Position numbers and translations under genes: made by a program
The notes under the pieces: generated by a model
The model's input: only the letters and a program-made list of their open reading frames with translations
What the model was told of the DNA's origin: nothing
Databases searched by the model: none
Shown: positions 52,399 through 61,502 of the stretch, in pieces
Layout of the letters: the number at the start of each line of letters is the position of its first letter
Numbering within the stretch: the first letter of the stretch is position 1
Assembly: GCA_964352675.1 (NCBI GenBank)
Contig: CAYGSN010000007.1
Location: 1 to 64,000, forward strand
Length of the DNA stretch: 64,000 bases
Source of the DNA: CAYGSN01 sp964352675
GTDB lineage: Bacteria > Pseudomonadota > Alphaproteobacteria > Micavibrionales > Micavibrionaceae
Reading direction: 5' to 3'

Positions 52399-53530
52399 CG
52401 ACGAAATCCTCGTATCTTTCTGCGCGTTGGGATAGGCGGACCCTGACCATGCGGCCTTTATCAGACATTAATAACACGGGGGCATCCTGAATCTCATAAA
52501 CGCGCGTCCCGTCCGCCGAAGCCACAGAGCTTTGCCAGCTGGGGGAGAGCAAGGTTAATGGTGTGCGGACATAGGTGACGCCATTCATACGGTAGGCGCT
52601 TGTGCGTCCGTCTGTACCGGAGACCTCCATATGCTCTGCACCGCCGGGGGGAAGGCCTTGCAACACGGCGGCCATTTGCGAATTTCCAGCCGTGATAGAG
52701 ACGGTGCTGCTTTCAATGAGAGGGGCTTGTCCCAGAGGCCCGATTTCCGGAATAATAGCATCCAGGCGGTAATGCACGACATCGCGGTTGGTTTCCAGCG
52801 TAAAAATAACCGGGGTTTTCAATCCCAAAAGCCGCATAGACATATTGCCGCGCGCATATTCGCTCTGCGGGGAAAGACGCACGAGGTGTGCACCCTCCTC
52901 AGAACCTTCGATAACCTCAAAATTTCCAGCCCATGTAATATCCTGGATAGGCCACGCTGCGCCGGTTACATCTAAAATGCTAAGGGTTGTCACGTTGCCG
53001 TAGGAAAGCTGGATGGTTAAAGGCTGCGCGCCGGGGTCCAGAGAGACTGTCTCGACGCTCATTTTCGGTTTCGGGTCGGGATAAATGGGGAGCTCAACAG
53101 ATTCCTGAGTGCGGTCGAACCGCTCCAGAACCTGACGGATTTCTTCGGGCCGCAGCGGCAAAAGACCCTGCAGGGCTGCGTCGAAAGCCTCTTGCCGCGA
53201 TTGTTCTTTTACCAGATCTCTGCCGTTTTTGCCCGGCGCGCCTGGCCCGCTTTGAGCAGATGATTCGAGGTTATTGATATCTGGCACGTCGAAAAAAGAG
53301 GGAGGAAGGCTGTCTTCACCCTGGCTTTCATCTTGACTTTCAAAGCCGTTTGCATTGGGTAGCGCAGGCCCCTGTTGAGCGCCTTGGTTATCATTTTCAA
53401 AGCCCGGCAGAAACGGAACATCTTGGGCACCTGCATGTTTCGGATAGGGATTTCCGACAGTAAAAGCCACTGTGGCCGCCAAGAGCAGGGCAGGGAACCG
53501 GATGTTTGAAAATCTTGTCATTCTGGCCAT
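52388..53530 (-). CDS. icmK: DotH/IcmK-like outer-membrane core protein
   Basis: 380 residues with a Sec signal peptide (FPALLLAATVAFTVGNPY). IcmK/DotH forms the outer-membrane ring of the type IVB channel. The C-terminal half carries the VirB9-like beta domain: QPLTIQLSYGNVTTLSILD, WPIQDITWAG, HLVRLSPQSEYARGNMSMRL and VIFTLETNRDVVHYRLDAII. The first half is low-complexity Gln/Pro/Asn. Length resembles Legionella IcmK (360). Upstream of icmE, overlapping it. Confidence 0.9.
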   Translation of the reverse strand: MARMTRFSNIRFPALLLAATVAFTVGNPYPKHAGAQDVPFLPGFENDNQGAQQGPALPNANGFESQDESQGEDSLPPSFFDVPDINNLESSAQSGPGAPGKNGRDLVKEQSRQEAFDAALQGLLPLRPEEIRQVLERFDRTQESVELPIYPDPKPKMSVETVSLDPGAQPLTIQLSYGNVTTLSILDVTGAAWPIQDITWAGNFEVIEGSEEGAHLVRLSPQSEYARGNMSMRLLGLKTPVIFTLETNRDVVHYRLDAIIPEIGPLGQAPLIESSTVSITAGNSQMAAVLQGLPPGGAEHMEVSGTDGRTSAYRMNGVTYVRTPLTLLSPSWQSSVASADGTRVYEIQDAPVLLMSDKGRMVRVRLSQRAERYEDFVDEQ

Positions 53531-53690
53531 GAGACACGCATAAATAGCTACAACACATTAGAAGGCACAACGTTACGGTATGCCCCAGTCTGAAAGACTA
53601 TCTCCTGAAACCCGGCCTGTCCATATTGCGCGGGCTAAAAGCCCAAGTCACTCACATATATTTGACCGTTTTTTGCAAGCACTGGAAAAT

Positions 53691-54422
53691 CTATCGCGGC
53701 ACCGCAATCCATTGTTCAATTCCTACACCATTGGGGCTTTCCAACCGGGGGACGCGCACAATAACAAGAGTGACCAGCAAGCGGTCAGATATGCGCTTGT
53801 TTCCGGATTGGTAAGTGAGCACCATCGGCAACTGTACGACCCATTGATAGCGACCGGCCACGGCGGATTCTGATTGGAGAATTGGGGCACCTTGCGGGGC
53901 GGCGGTTACGACCTGCTGGTTGGCCTCCACCCTCTCGATAATTCTGGATTTTTGCAGGGCCTGCGTAAAGCTCTCCCAGCCGCGGCGCGTAAAGTTGCGC
54001 GAGGCCGATTGCAGGCGGCGGCGGTAATCGTTAAAGCCGAAGGTCATGACCTCCGTTGCGGCCTGCGCCACCCAGGACAAAAGGGCTGGTGTGCTTAAGT
54101 TTGGCTGGCTCAGGGCAATCATTGGCACAAGGCGACCGTCTTCCGTGGTTGCAAAGTAGCGGTTTTCTGGCTGGTTGTTGTTGACGACAAAATACATTGC
54201 GCCGATCAGGGCCAGAATGACGATGCTCTGGATCATGGCCAGTTTTAGCAGGCTGCGATAGCCATCGCGGTAAAACTCATTACGGACCACAACGGTCCCT
54301 AGCCCCTTCAAGTTCTCTTTTTCAGGAGATTGTTCTGCGCTGGATTTTCCTGTGGCAGCTTTGCCGAGAGGCTTCTGGGTCGCGGCTTTTGAATCTTGGG
54401 GCGTTTTCTTATTTTTTAGCAT
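53691..54422 (-). CDS. icmL: DotI/IcmL-like inner-membrane protein
   Basis: 243 residues. Cytoplasmic basic N-terminus, one membrane helix near 57-81 (LLKLAMIQSIVILALIGAMY), and a periplasmic domain with the NTF2-like pattern of DotI/TraM: NRYFATTEDGRLVPMIALSQ, WVAQAATEVMTFGFNDYRR, FTRRGWESFTQALQKS and WVVQLPMVLTYQSG. Legionella IcmL is 212 residues. It is the first gene of the minus-strand operon, whose order L-K-E-G-C/D-D-D-J-B is conserved with Legionella. Confidence 0.9.
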   Translation of the reverse strand: MLKNKKTPQDSKAATQKPLGKAATGKSSAEQSPEKENLKGLGTVVVRNEFYRDGYRSLLKLAMIQSIVILALIGAMYFVVNNNQPENRYFATTEDGRLVPMIALSQPNLSTPALLSWVAQAATEVMTFGFNDYRRRLQSASRNFTRRGWESFTQALQKSRIIERVEANQQVVTAAPQGAPILQSESAVAGRYQWVVQLPMVLTYQSGNKRISDRLLVTLVIVRVPRLESPNGVGIEQWIAVPR

Positions 54423-54626
54423 AGGAGCGTCAAACCGTTCGTTTAAAGGCGCTGGAAAAACAATTCTTTTCCTATTTTGACTGAAATCCCGCCAAGTGAC
54501 AAGTTGCCAATTTTTTGGGGTTTGAAATGTGCCTTTTTGGTTTTGCCTGTGATAAACTGAAAAGAAGTGGCTAAAATGAGGTTAAAATTTTATCTGTTCG
54601 GTAGGGGTAAATGGTAGAGGACCAAA
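54423..54626. promoter_or_regulatory. Divergent promoter region of the secretion cluster
   Basis: A 204-bp intergenic region between the icmL operon (minus) and the four-paralogue operon (plus). It is AT-rich in the half near 54580-54605. AGAGGA at 54616-54621 serves the TTG start at 54627. No hexamer pair is convincing enough to call. Shared control of both operons is an inference from the arrangement. Confidence 0.5.
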
Positions 54627-56123
54627 TTGAAAAGCGTGCGTAAAGACAAACCCGGAAAGCTGAAATCCCGCTCCAGAAAACTTGTTCTGATTGTAACGCT
54701 GTGTGCGATTGTGGCGGCTTCTGTGTTTTATGTGACGATGCCGCGCAAGACCGATGCGTTTGGCGGGGGTCCATGTGTGCACTGTATGGCCTGTCCGCTG
54801 GAACAGTGTTTGTTGGCCGTGGTCGGCATTGATCTGATGCACCTGATTTTCAAACCCATGATGATTTTCCTGTTCACGCCCGCCTTTAACGAGCTGCGGG
54901 ATTGGCTGACCACAGATTTTGTACAGATATACATATGGCCGGCGCTCAAGAAATTTACCGAACAGATGGATGTGGTGGCGATGTATCAGGCCATGATGGT
55001 CGGCACATTGCTGGACGCCAAGCAGCAGCTTGAGGTGCAAAGAACTTTTCAGGAACTAACGTATCAGGCGCAAAAAGATTACAACCCGACCGAGAGCTTT
55101 TGTTATTTCGGAACCAATACGCGGTCTCTGGCTTCTTCGGATTTGAATGCGCAGCTTAATATTACGGTTTTGGCCGAGCGGCAGATTAGCCGCCAGATGG
55201 GGCAGTTGGGTGGTCCCGGATCAGATTCTAAGGACCAGGATAAAATTTCACGCTGGAATGCGTTCCGGGAAAATTATTGCGATCCACAAGACAACAACTG
55301 GACCGATTCCGGCACCGGCCTCAATTTGGTCTGCGGCAATGGTCCGCAAAATTCAGATCGAATCAATATCGATATTGACTATACCCGGCTGATTGAAGAG
55401 CCGCGTACGATTAAGGTGTCTTATTCCAAGCCTCAAACCCAGGCGGACGACGACGACGAAGTCCTGGACGCCGAGCCGGACTCCACAGATGTTTTGGCGC
55501 TGTCCGATAATTTGTATGGGCACGATGTTTTGTCCCGCAATTTGAGCGGCCCGGATTTGCTGAACCGGGAATATCAGCACGTCTATATGGCGCTACGCTC
55601 AATTGCGGCGAAGCGTGCGGTGGCGCAGAACTCCTTTGATTCAATCGTCGGGCTAAAATCTTCCTCTACCTATGACCAGCGCCCGCCGGAAGAAGATAGC
55701 GACGATGACGATTCAGGTGATAGTGATGATGCCGGAGACAGTGGTGAAGATGAAAATGCTGCACCCAATACAGCGGCCTTCATGCGAGCCATCCTGCGTG
55801 ATATGGGTGTGCCCCCCGATGAAATGGAAGCCATGATTGGCGACGATCCCAGCTATTACGCGCAGATGGAGGTTCTTTCAAAACGTCTGTATCAAAGCCC
55901 GTCTTTTTATGCAGATTTATATGACGCGCCGACTGACATTGATCGCAAGAGCGTGTCTTTGAAGGCAATCGAGTTGATTCTTGATCGTGCGATGCTGGAA
56001 AGCGAATTGCGCCAGGAGATGAATTTATCTGTGTTGCTGTCCTCTTTGCTGCATGATGATTACCGTACTATGAATGCGCGCCTGCCCGGCAGCGCCAAAT
56101 CAAAATTGCCGGAGGCCAGATAG
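54627..56123 (+). CDS. Exported paralogue 1 of the secretion cluster
   Basis: 498 residues from a TTG start with AGAGGA six bases upstream. N-terminal basic segment then signal or anchor helix (KLVLIVTLCAIVAASVFYVT). A Cys motif CVHCMACPLEQC follows. Family features: DAKQQLEVQRTFQ near residue 129, KDYNPTESFCYFGTNTRSLA, NYCDPQDNN near 216, and the C-terminal block starting PSYYAQMEVLSKRLYQS near 407 and ending in RQEMNLSVLL. A Ser/Asp/Glu-rich linker separates the halves. No known family; probably periplasmic, type IV secretion-linked by location. Confidence 0.8.
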   Translation: MKSVRKDKPGKLKSRSRKLVLIVTLCAIVAASVFYVTMPRKTDAFGGGPCVHCMACPLEQCLLAVVGIDLMHLIFKPMMIFLFTPAFNELRDWLTTDFVQIYIWPALKKFTEQMDVVAMYQAMMVGTLLDAKQQLEVQRTFQELTYQAQKDYNPTESFCYFGTNTRSLASSDLNAQLNITVLAERQISRQMGQLGGPGSDSKDQDKISRWNAFRENYCDPQDNNWTDSGTGLNLVCGNGPQNSDRINIDIDYTRLIEEPRTIKVSYSKPQTQADDDDEVLDAEPDSTDVLALSDNLYGHDVLSRNLSGPDLLNREYQHVYMALRSIAAKRAVAQNSFDSIVGLKSSSTYDQRPPEEDSDDDDSGDSDDAGDSGEDENAAPNTAAFMRAILRDMGVPPDEMEAMIGDDPSYYAQMEVLSKRLYQSPSFYADLYDAPTDIDRKSVSLKAIELILDRAMLESELRQEMNLSVLLSSLLHDDYRTMNARLPGSAKSKLPEAR

Positions 56124-56126
56124 ATT

Positions 56127-57653
56127 ATGGAGCCGACGACAGAAAACACAAAAGATAGCCAACCGCGGCGCAAGCGCCGCCGTTGGCGTCGGTATGTGCT
56201 GGCTATTCTGGCTGTTGTGATTGTGGCGGGTGCCGCATTTTATGCAACATATCCACAAAAATCCGACGCGCAGGCGATTGCCGACCCCTTCAGTGCAGTT
56301 GCTTTTGGCATCCAGTATTGTGAAATCAATCCGGCCTGTATCAATATTCTGAGATGTTCAGCTGCGGATTGCGGGCTGACGGTGGCGGCGGTTTTTATCT
56401 TGCATGAGGCCTATGAGCTTTTGACGATGGCGGCGATTTCCGGCGGCGAGTTTCTGAATGATTTTCCCCTGATTGGAAATTTGAACCCTGAATACTTGCC
56501 GTTTGGGTTTACCTTTCACCGGACTTGGCTGAACGATTTTTTCTTTAAGCAGAATATTTTGCCAGCGATGCAGCTTTTAACTGAGCAGCTGACGAACACT
56601 GCGATGTTGCAGATGTTCGCAATTGGTACCTTTATGGATGCAAAACAGCAGCTGGAGACGCAGAGATTGCTGCAATATATGCAAGGACAGGCGCATAGAG
56701 ATTACCACCCCAGCCGCGATTTTTGCTGGTTTGGCACAAATGTCCGTTCGCTGGCCTCATCGGAGCAGATGACGGAGCATAATCTCCTGGCACTGAACGC
56801 CTATACAAAAGGGCGGGAGCTGGGCACAAGTGGTTTCGGTTCTGCCAATACACCGCAGGAAGACAAGCTGGCGCGCTGGGATTCATTTACAAGGAAATAT
56901 TGCGATCCGAAGGATAACAATTGGCAGTCTCCGGCATTGGGTGCAGAAGACAATACCGGTCTAGCGCTGGTCTGCAAAAATACGGTCTGGTTTTCTGAAA
57001 AGCGCATTAACAACGACATCGATTATACGCGCATGGTGGAATATCCGCACACGATTGCAGCGAATTTTTCCGATGACACATATACAACGCAGGAAGACGA
57101 CATACTGGCGCTGACCAGCAATCTGTTTGCCCATAACGTGCCGGTCCGGGAACTGCGGGATGATGCCTTGATGGTACAGGAAAATCAGGAACTGTATATG
57201 GATCTGCGCAGTGTTTCAGCAAAGCGCAGCGTGGCGCAAAATTCGATCAACTCCATCATTGCGATGAAATCCGAAGGAACCAGCGATGCCAATTTGACTG
57301 GTGAAGAAGACAGCAAAACTTGGAAATTCCTGGGCGCATTGCTCAAGGAGCTGGGCGTGCCGGATGATGAAATTTTTGAGATGATCGGTGAGCGGCCGAG
57401 CTATTACGCCCAGCTGGAAATCCTAGCGAAGAAGATATACCAGAACCCTGATTTTTATGCCTATCTGTATGAGAGCCCCGCCAACGTTTCACGCAAGAAG
57501 GTGGCGCTGCGGGCCATTGAAAGAATTCTCGATCATGCGATTTTTGAAAGCCAGTTGCGCCAGGAAATGGCGCTGTCTGTCTTGTTGTCTACGAAGCTAG
57601 AGGCAAAAACTAAGCCTCTGAACGATCAAATCGAAGCGCTGGGAGGCGGTTAA
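56127..57653 (+). CDS. Exported paralogue 2 of the secretion cluster
   Basis: 508 residues, starting three bases after the previous stop. Basic N-terminus, then a signal or anchor helix (YVLAILAVVIVAGAAFYATY). Shares TFMDAKQQLETQRLLQY near residue 170, RDYHPSRDFCWFGTNVRSLA, KYCDPKDNN near 257, LTSNLFAHNV, and the C-terminal block PSYYAQLEILAKKIYQN near 424. Paired Cys residues at the start of the mature part (IQYCEINPAC, LRCSAADCG) suggest disulfides. No transmembrane helix further on is convincing. Unknown function. Confidence 0.8.
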   Translation: MEPTTENTKDSQPRRKRRRWRRYVLAILAVVIVAGAAFYATYPQKSDAQAIADPFSAVAFGIQYCEINPACINILRCSAADCGLTVAAVFILHEAYELLTMAAISGGEFLNDFPLIGNLNPEYLPFGFTFHRTWLNDFFFKQNILPAMQLLTEQLTNTAMLQMFAIGTFMDAKQQLETQRLLQYMQGQAHRDYHPSRDFCWFGTNVRSLASSEQMTEHNLLALNAYTKGRELGTSGFGSANTPQEDKLARWDSFTRKYCDPKDNNWQSPALGAEDNTGLALVCKNTVWFSEKRINNDIDYTRMVEYPHTIAANFSDDTYTTQEDDILALTSNLFAHNVPVRELRDDALMVQENQELYMDLRSVSAKRSVAQNSINSIIAMKSEGTSDANLTGEEDSKTWKFLGALLKELGVPDDEIFEMIGERPSYYAQLEILAKKIYQNPDFYAYLYESPANVSRKKVALRAIERILDHAIFESQLRQEMALSVLLSTKLEAKTKPLNDQIEALGGG

Positions 57654-57654
57654 G

Positions 57655-59061
57655 ATGAAAAATGTAAAGCTGTTGTTTCTGACATTGTCTGTGCTGGGCA
57701 TTCTGGCCCTGCCGCAAAGGGCTGAAGCATGTTGCAGTTGTCATGAAACGGTGATCAACGCCTCGATGATCAACTGGCTGGGGATGGGCAACCAGTCCAC
57801 CTTCTTTCGTATTATCGACCATGTGTTCAGCGAACTGGCCGCACAGAGAATCTGGTGGGGAACAATCTTGTGGGAAGATAATATCCTGCCTGCGATGATG
57901 TTGATGGCCGAGCAATTTACAGTGGTGGCGATGCAGCAGACGCAGATTTACGGCACATTTTTAGATGCGAAGCACCAGATGGAAACGCAACAATTGCTGC
58001 AAAAAATTCGCGTGCAAGCGCACAAAGATTACCATCCCAGCACCGGCATGTGTGAGTTCGGTTCGACGGTAAAGAGTCTGGCGGCTTCCGAACGCAAGGC
58101 AGAGTATAATGCGATCATTCTGTCACAAAGGTCACAGGACCGTGCGCTGGGCAATGCCAATACGGCTGCGGCCACGGGCCCGTCCGGCGATCGCAAGAGC
58201 CGCATTGAACAGTTCAGCGACACCTATTGTGATTCCCGTGATAACAATAACGGGCTTGGCCTGCTTTGTAGTGATATTGATACGATTGGAACAACGCAGG
58301 AGCAGCGCATGCAGCGCCGCTTGCGCAGCAATAAGGACATTGATTTTGTACGTACGCTGGAGGTGCCGTGGTCGCTGGAGGTGGATTTTACCGACAACGA
58401 TCTCAAGGATGATGAGGAAGATATTATGGCACTGGCGAATAATCTATACGGGCATCAGGCGTTCTTGCGTATTCCGCCGGCCAGTTTGCAGCATACGGGC
58501 AATAATCTGAACCCCATGCAGCGCGCCTATATGGATATGCGCTCTATTCTGGCCAAGCGATCCGTGGCCGAGAACTCCTTTAACTCTATCGTGGCGATGA
58601 AGTCCGAAGGTGCGCCGGGATCGAAAGACTTTCTGAAGGCTGTTTTGAAAGAGCTGGGTTTTGACGGTGGGCCGGACGAAGATTGTATCGATGGCGTAAC
58701 CGACGGCGTATCTTGTGATCCGAATGATATTATCGGCCCGTTCGGCGGTGATGAGACGCAAGATATCCAGCGCCTGTTGGGTGATAATCCGAGCTATTAC
58801 GCGCAGATGGAAATCCTGACCAAAAAAATCTTCCAGAATCCTGATTTCTATACAAATCTGTATGACAAGCCTGCCAATGTGGAGCGCAAAGGCGTTGCCT
58901 TGCAGGCGATTGGCCTGATGCAGAAATTTGATTTGTTTAAGAGTTATCTTCGCAGTGAGGCTAATTTGTCGGTTCTTTTGGAGCTGGCTGTATCCGATCT
59001 GCAGGATGAGGTTGAGAATCAAATTTCCAAGGGCAAGAATGCGAGTGGAACAATTAATTAA
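57655..59061 (+). CDS. Exported paralogue 3 of the secretion cluster
   Basis: 468 residues, starting one base after the previous stop. It has the clearest cleavable signal peptide of the four (LLFLTLSVLGILALPQRAEA) followed by CCSCHE. Family features: TFLDAKHQMETQQLLQK near 103, KDYHPSTGMCEFGSTVKSLA, TYCDSRDNN near 191, ALANNLYGHQAF, and PSYYAQMEILTKKIFQN near 379. Two Cys in an Asp/Gly-rich insert (EDCIDGVTDGVSCDP) are specific to this copy. Unknown function. Confidence 0.8.
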   Translation: MKNVKLLFLTLSVLGILALPQRAEACCSCHETVINASMINWLGMGNQSTFFRIIDHVFSELAAQRIWWGTILWEDNILPAMMLMAEQFTVVAMQQTQIYGTFLDAKHQMETQQLLQKIRVQAHKDYHPSTGMCEFGSTVKSLAASERKAEYNAIILSQRSQDRALGNANTAAATGPSGDRKSRIEQFSDTYCDSRDNNNGLGLLCSDIDTIGTTQEQRMQRRLRSNKDIDFVRTLEVPWSLEVDFTDNDLKDDEEDIMALANNLYGHQAFLRIPPASLQHTGNNLNPMQRAYMDMRSILAKRSVAENSFNSIVAMKSEGAPGSKDFLKAVLKELGFDGGPDEDCIDGVTDGVSCDPNDIIGPFGGDETQDIQRLLGDNPSYYAQMEILTKKIFQNPDFYTNLYDKPANVERKGVALQAIGLMQKFDLFKSYLRSEANLSVLLELAVSDLQDEVENQISKGKNASGTIN

Positions 59062-61395
59062 ATGATCAAACGCGCTTTACAATCTGTGAAAAGATTTGCC
59101 CTTCCGGCCGGGTTTGTCCTGTGCTTGGCGGTTGGCGGGTTCTTTCTCTATGGGCTGCTTGCGGAAAAGCAGGTTGAGCGCGAGGCACCGGAAAATTCGC
59201 CAACGGCGCTGATTGCAGATTTGCGCCATTTCGATGGTGCCAATCATTTGCGTTATAGCTTTTTTGATAAAGAGGGCCGCGAAATAAAATCAAGCCATAC
59301 TGAGATTGCCCCGCTGGCAGCCGGTGCAGAAATTCCGTTCGATCCTATCGAGATCAGCGAGTTTGATTACATGAAAATTGAAGTAGAATTTTTCCGCGGC
59401 AATGAAAAGGAACCTTCTGAATTGTCCATCACTTATAATCCCAAAACTGGAAAGATGGATATAGACGGTATGGGGTTTGGAGAATTCGAGACCATTGGGA
59501 TTGAAGCAAGGGGTGGAGAGGCCAAAGCAAAAACAGATTGGGCTGGAGGTTTTAGCCTTGAAGATATCGAGGCATCGCAGGAGGGTGCAGATCAGAAAGA
59601 TCGACTGAAGATCGCATTTTACGATCATGGGTTTATCAATGATGCCGCCGATGTGCCGAAGCGCCGCGTTCTGGATGTGTTTTATGCGCCAGGCGGTGGC
59701 CAGGTCAATTCCGACGGGATTAATGAATGGCAGCCGTTTGATTGCGGTAGCGGCTTGGTTCCCTACAGTTTTTGTATGGTGCCTGGCACTGCCGTTAACC
59801 TGAATTTTCTGCCGGACCTAACCGGCCCGTTGGAGGAGCTTACTGGCTTCATCTCTGCGGCTCTTGGCCCGCTTGATCCCTTCGAACTTATTCAGTTTGG
59901 TCTGGATTTCTTTCTGGATCTGGTTCTGGGTATTTTTAATATCCTTTGGCCTGATATCGGATCGCAGGACAACAATCTTTACCTGCGTAATTTCACACAG
60001 AATTTCGTTACCCCCTTGATGGCAATGACCAATGAACTGACAGTGATGATGACCTATCATACTGCAATTATCGGCAGCTTGTTCGATGCTAAGCAACAGC
60101 TGGAAACCCAGACAGAGCTGCAAAGGTTGTCAGCCGAGGCGCATAAGGATTACCACCCCAGCGAATTAATGTGCCAGTTTGGAACATTCGTGCGCAGCGT
60201 CTCCCGGGCCGAGGAACGGGTGGATACGAACAAGCAGGGCTTAAGTCGGATGATGAATGTTGCCTATCGTTCCGGGGCGGCTTCTGCCGCTGCCGGAGGG
60301 TATTCGCGCGATATTGAGGCGCGTATTCGCCAGCTCAAGCGTAATTACTGTGATCCGCGCGATCTGAATGGTGGGCTGGCTTTAATGTGTAATCCAGATT
60401 CAAATAATTGTTTTGGCTTAGGCCTAAGTCCTGAGGAGTGCCCGTTTAGTTCTGGATTTGATCTGGATGCGGTTGATTACCAGTCGTTCCTAGGCGGTGA
60501 AAAAGAAATTCCGCCAACGCCGGAGCGTTATAATAAGGATATTAATTTTACCCGTACAGTAGGTTTGCCACTGACTCTCAATGTTGGATTCATGGAAGAT
60601 TATCTGCCGAATGAAGGGTGTCTTGGTATCGATGTCGGCATTGATTGTCCGTTCGGCGATATTCAATCAGAGCTGGACGATTTTCTGAACGATTTTCTTG
60701 GCCTGGATAACCGCTATGCGACGCCCGATGAGCAGGACGTCTTGGCGCTGGCGCGAAATCTTTACTGGCCGCAGGCGCTGGATATCCCTTCTTCCACAGA
60801 AGTACCGAAAAAATACGCGACCTATATGGATGCTCGCCAGCTGTTTGCCATGCAAAATGTGGCTCATAGCTCCTTTACCAGCATTGTAGGGATGAAGTCA
60901 CGTACCGATCCGTTTGGTCTGAAAAAACCCAAAGAGGATGATGAGAGCGATTCTACTGACGGCGGCTCTGACACGCTCGGTAGCAGCGGGAGTGATGATG
61001 GCGATGAGGGCGAGAAAGACAATCTGGAGGTCAGCGGCTGGAAATTCATGAAAATCCTGATAAAGGATTTTGGTCTGAATGATGAAGAGATTGAAGAAAT
61101 GCTGGGCGCCTACCCCAGCTATTATGCGCAGATGGAAGTATTGACCAAAAAGATTTACCAAAGCCCGAATTTCTATACCAACCTGATCGATAAGCCGGTC
61201 AATATTGACCGCATCAGTGTGGCGATGGAGGCGATCAAGCTGATGAACGGACGCGATCGGTTTGAAAGCGCTCTGCGCCGTGAAATGCTCACTTCCATGT
61301 TGGTAGAGGAGGCTCTAACAAAGGAAACACAAAAGGTTCAAGGTGAGATCTTCAACGAAGCCACATCCGGCGTTTTTCCCGTAAGAACCCCATAA
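59062..61395 (+). CDS. Exported paralogue 4 of the secretion cluster, with long N-terminal extension
   Basis: 777 residues, starting directly at the previous stop. A membrane anchor near 13-33 (FALPAGFVLCLAVGGFFLYG) is followed by an extra domain of about 230 residues that the other three lack, ending near a Cys-containing segment. The shared part follows: LFDAKQQLETQTELQR near 342, KDYHPSELMCQFGTFVRS, NYCDPRDLN near 429, ALARNLYWPQ, an Asp/Ser/Gly-rich linker near 620-660, and PSYYAQMEVLTKKIYQS near 686. It is the last gene of the operon. Unknown function. Confidence 0.8.
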   Translation: MIKRALQSVKRFALPAGFVLCLAVGGFFLYGLLAEKQVEREAPENSPTALIADLRHFDGANHLRYSFFDKEGREIKSSHTEIAPLAAGAEIPFDPIEISEFDYMKIEVEFFRGNEKEPSELSITYNPKTGKMDIDGMGFGEFETIGIEARGGEAKAKTDWAGGFSLEDIEASQEGADQKDRLKIAFYDHGFINDAADVPKRRVLDVFYAPGGGQVNSDGINEWQPFDCGSGLVPYSFCMVPGTAVNLNFLPDLTGPLEELTGFISAALGPLDPFELIQFGLDFFLDLVLGIFNILWPDIGSQDNNLYLRNFTQNFVTPLMAMTNELTVMMTYHTAIIGSLFDAKQQLETQTELQRLSAEAHKDYHPSELMCQFGTFVRSVSRAEERVDTNKQGLSRMMNVAYRSGAASAAAGGYSRDIEARIRQLKRNYCDPRDLNGGLALMCNPDSNNCFGLGLSPEECPFSSGFDLDAVDYQSFLGGEKEIPPTPERYNKDINFTRTVGLPLTLNVGFMEDYLPNEGCLGIDVGIDCPFGDIQSELDDFLNDFLGLDNRYATPDEQDVLALARNLYWPQALDIPSSTEVPKKYATYMDARQLFAMQNVAHSSFTSIVGMKSRTDPFGLKKPKEDDESDSTDGGSDTLGSSGSDDGDEGEKDNLEVSGWKFMKILIKDFGLNDEEIEEMLGAYPSYYAQMEVLTKKIYQSPNFYTNLIDKPVNIDRISVAMEAIKLMNGRDRFESALRREMLTSMLVEEALTKETQKVQGEIFNEATSGVFPVRTP

Positions 61396-61434
61396 CACAC
61401 TGAAAATCAATATATTTTCAAACATATTCACATT

Positions 61435-61450
61435 TGGCACTCCTTTTGCA
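61435..61450 (+). promoter_or_regulatory. Sigma-54 (RpoN) promoter of flgK
   Basis: TGGCAC at 61435-61440, five bases, then TTGCA at 61446-61450 match the -24/-12 consensus TGGCAC-N5-TTGCW. The predicted start of transcription is near 61461, 42 bases before flgK. Late flagellar genes of Caulobacter use sigma-54 similarly. Confidence 0.85.
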
Positions 61451-61502
61451 TTGTTTTTCCTGCAACAAAGAAAAACAAAAACGCATGCAAAAGGATTAAG
61501 TC

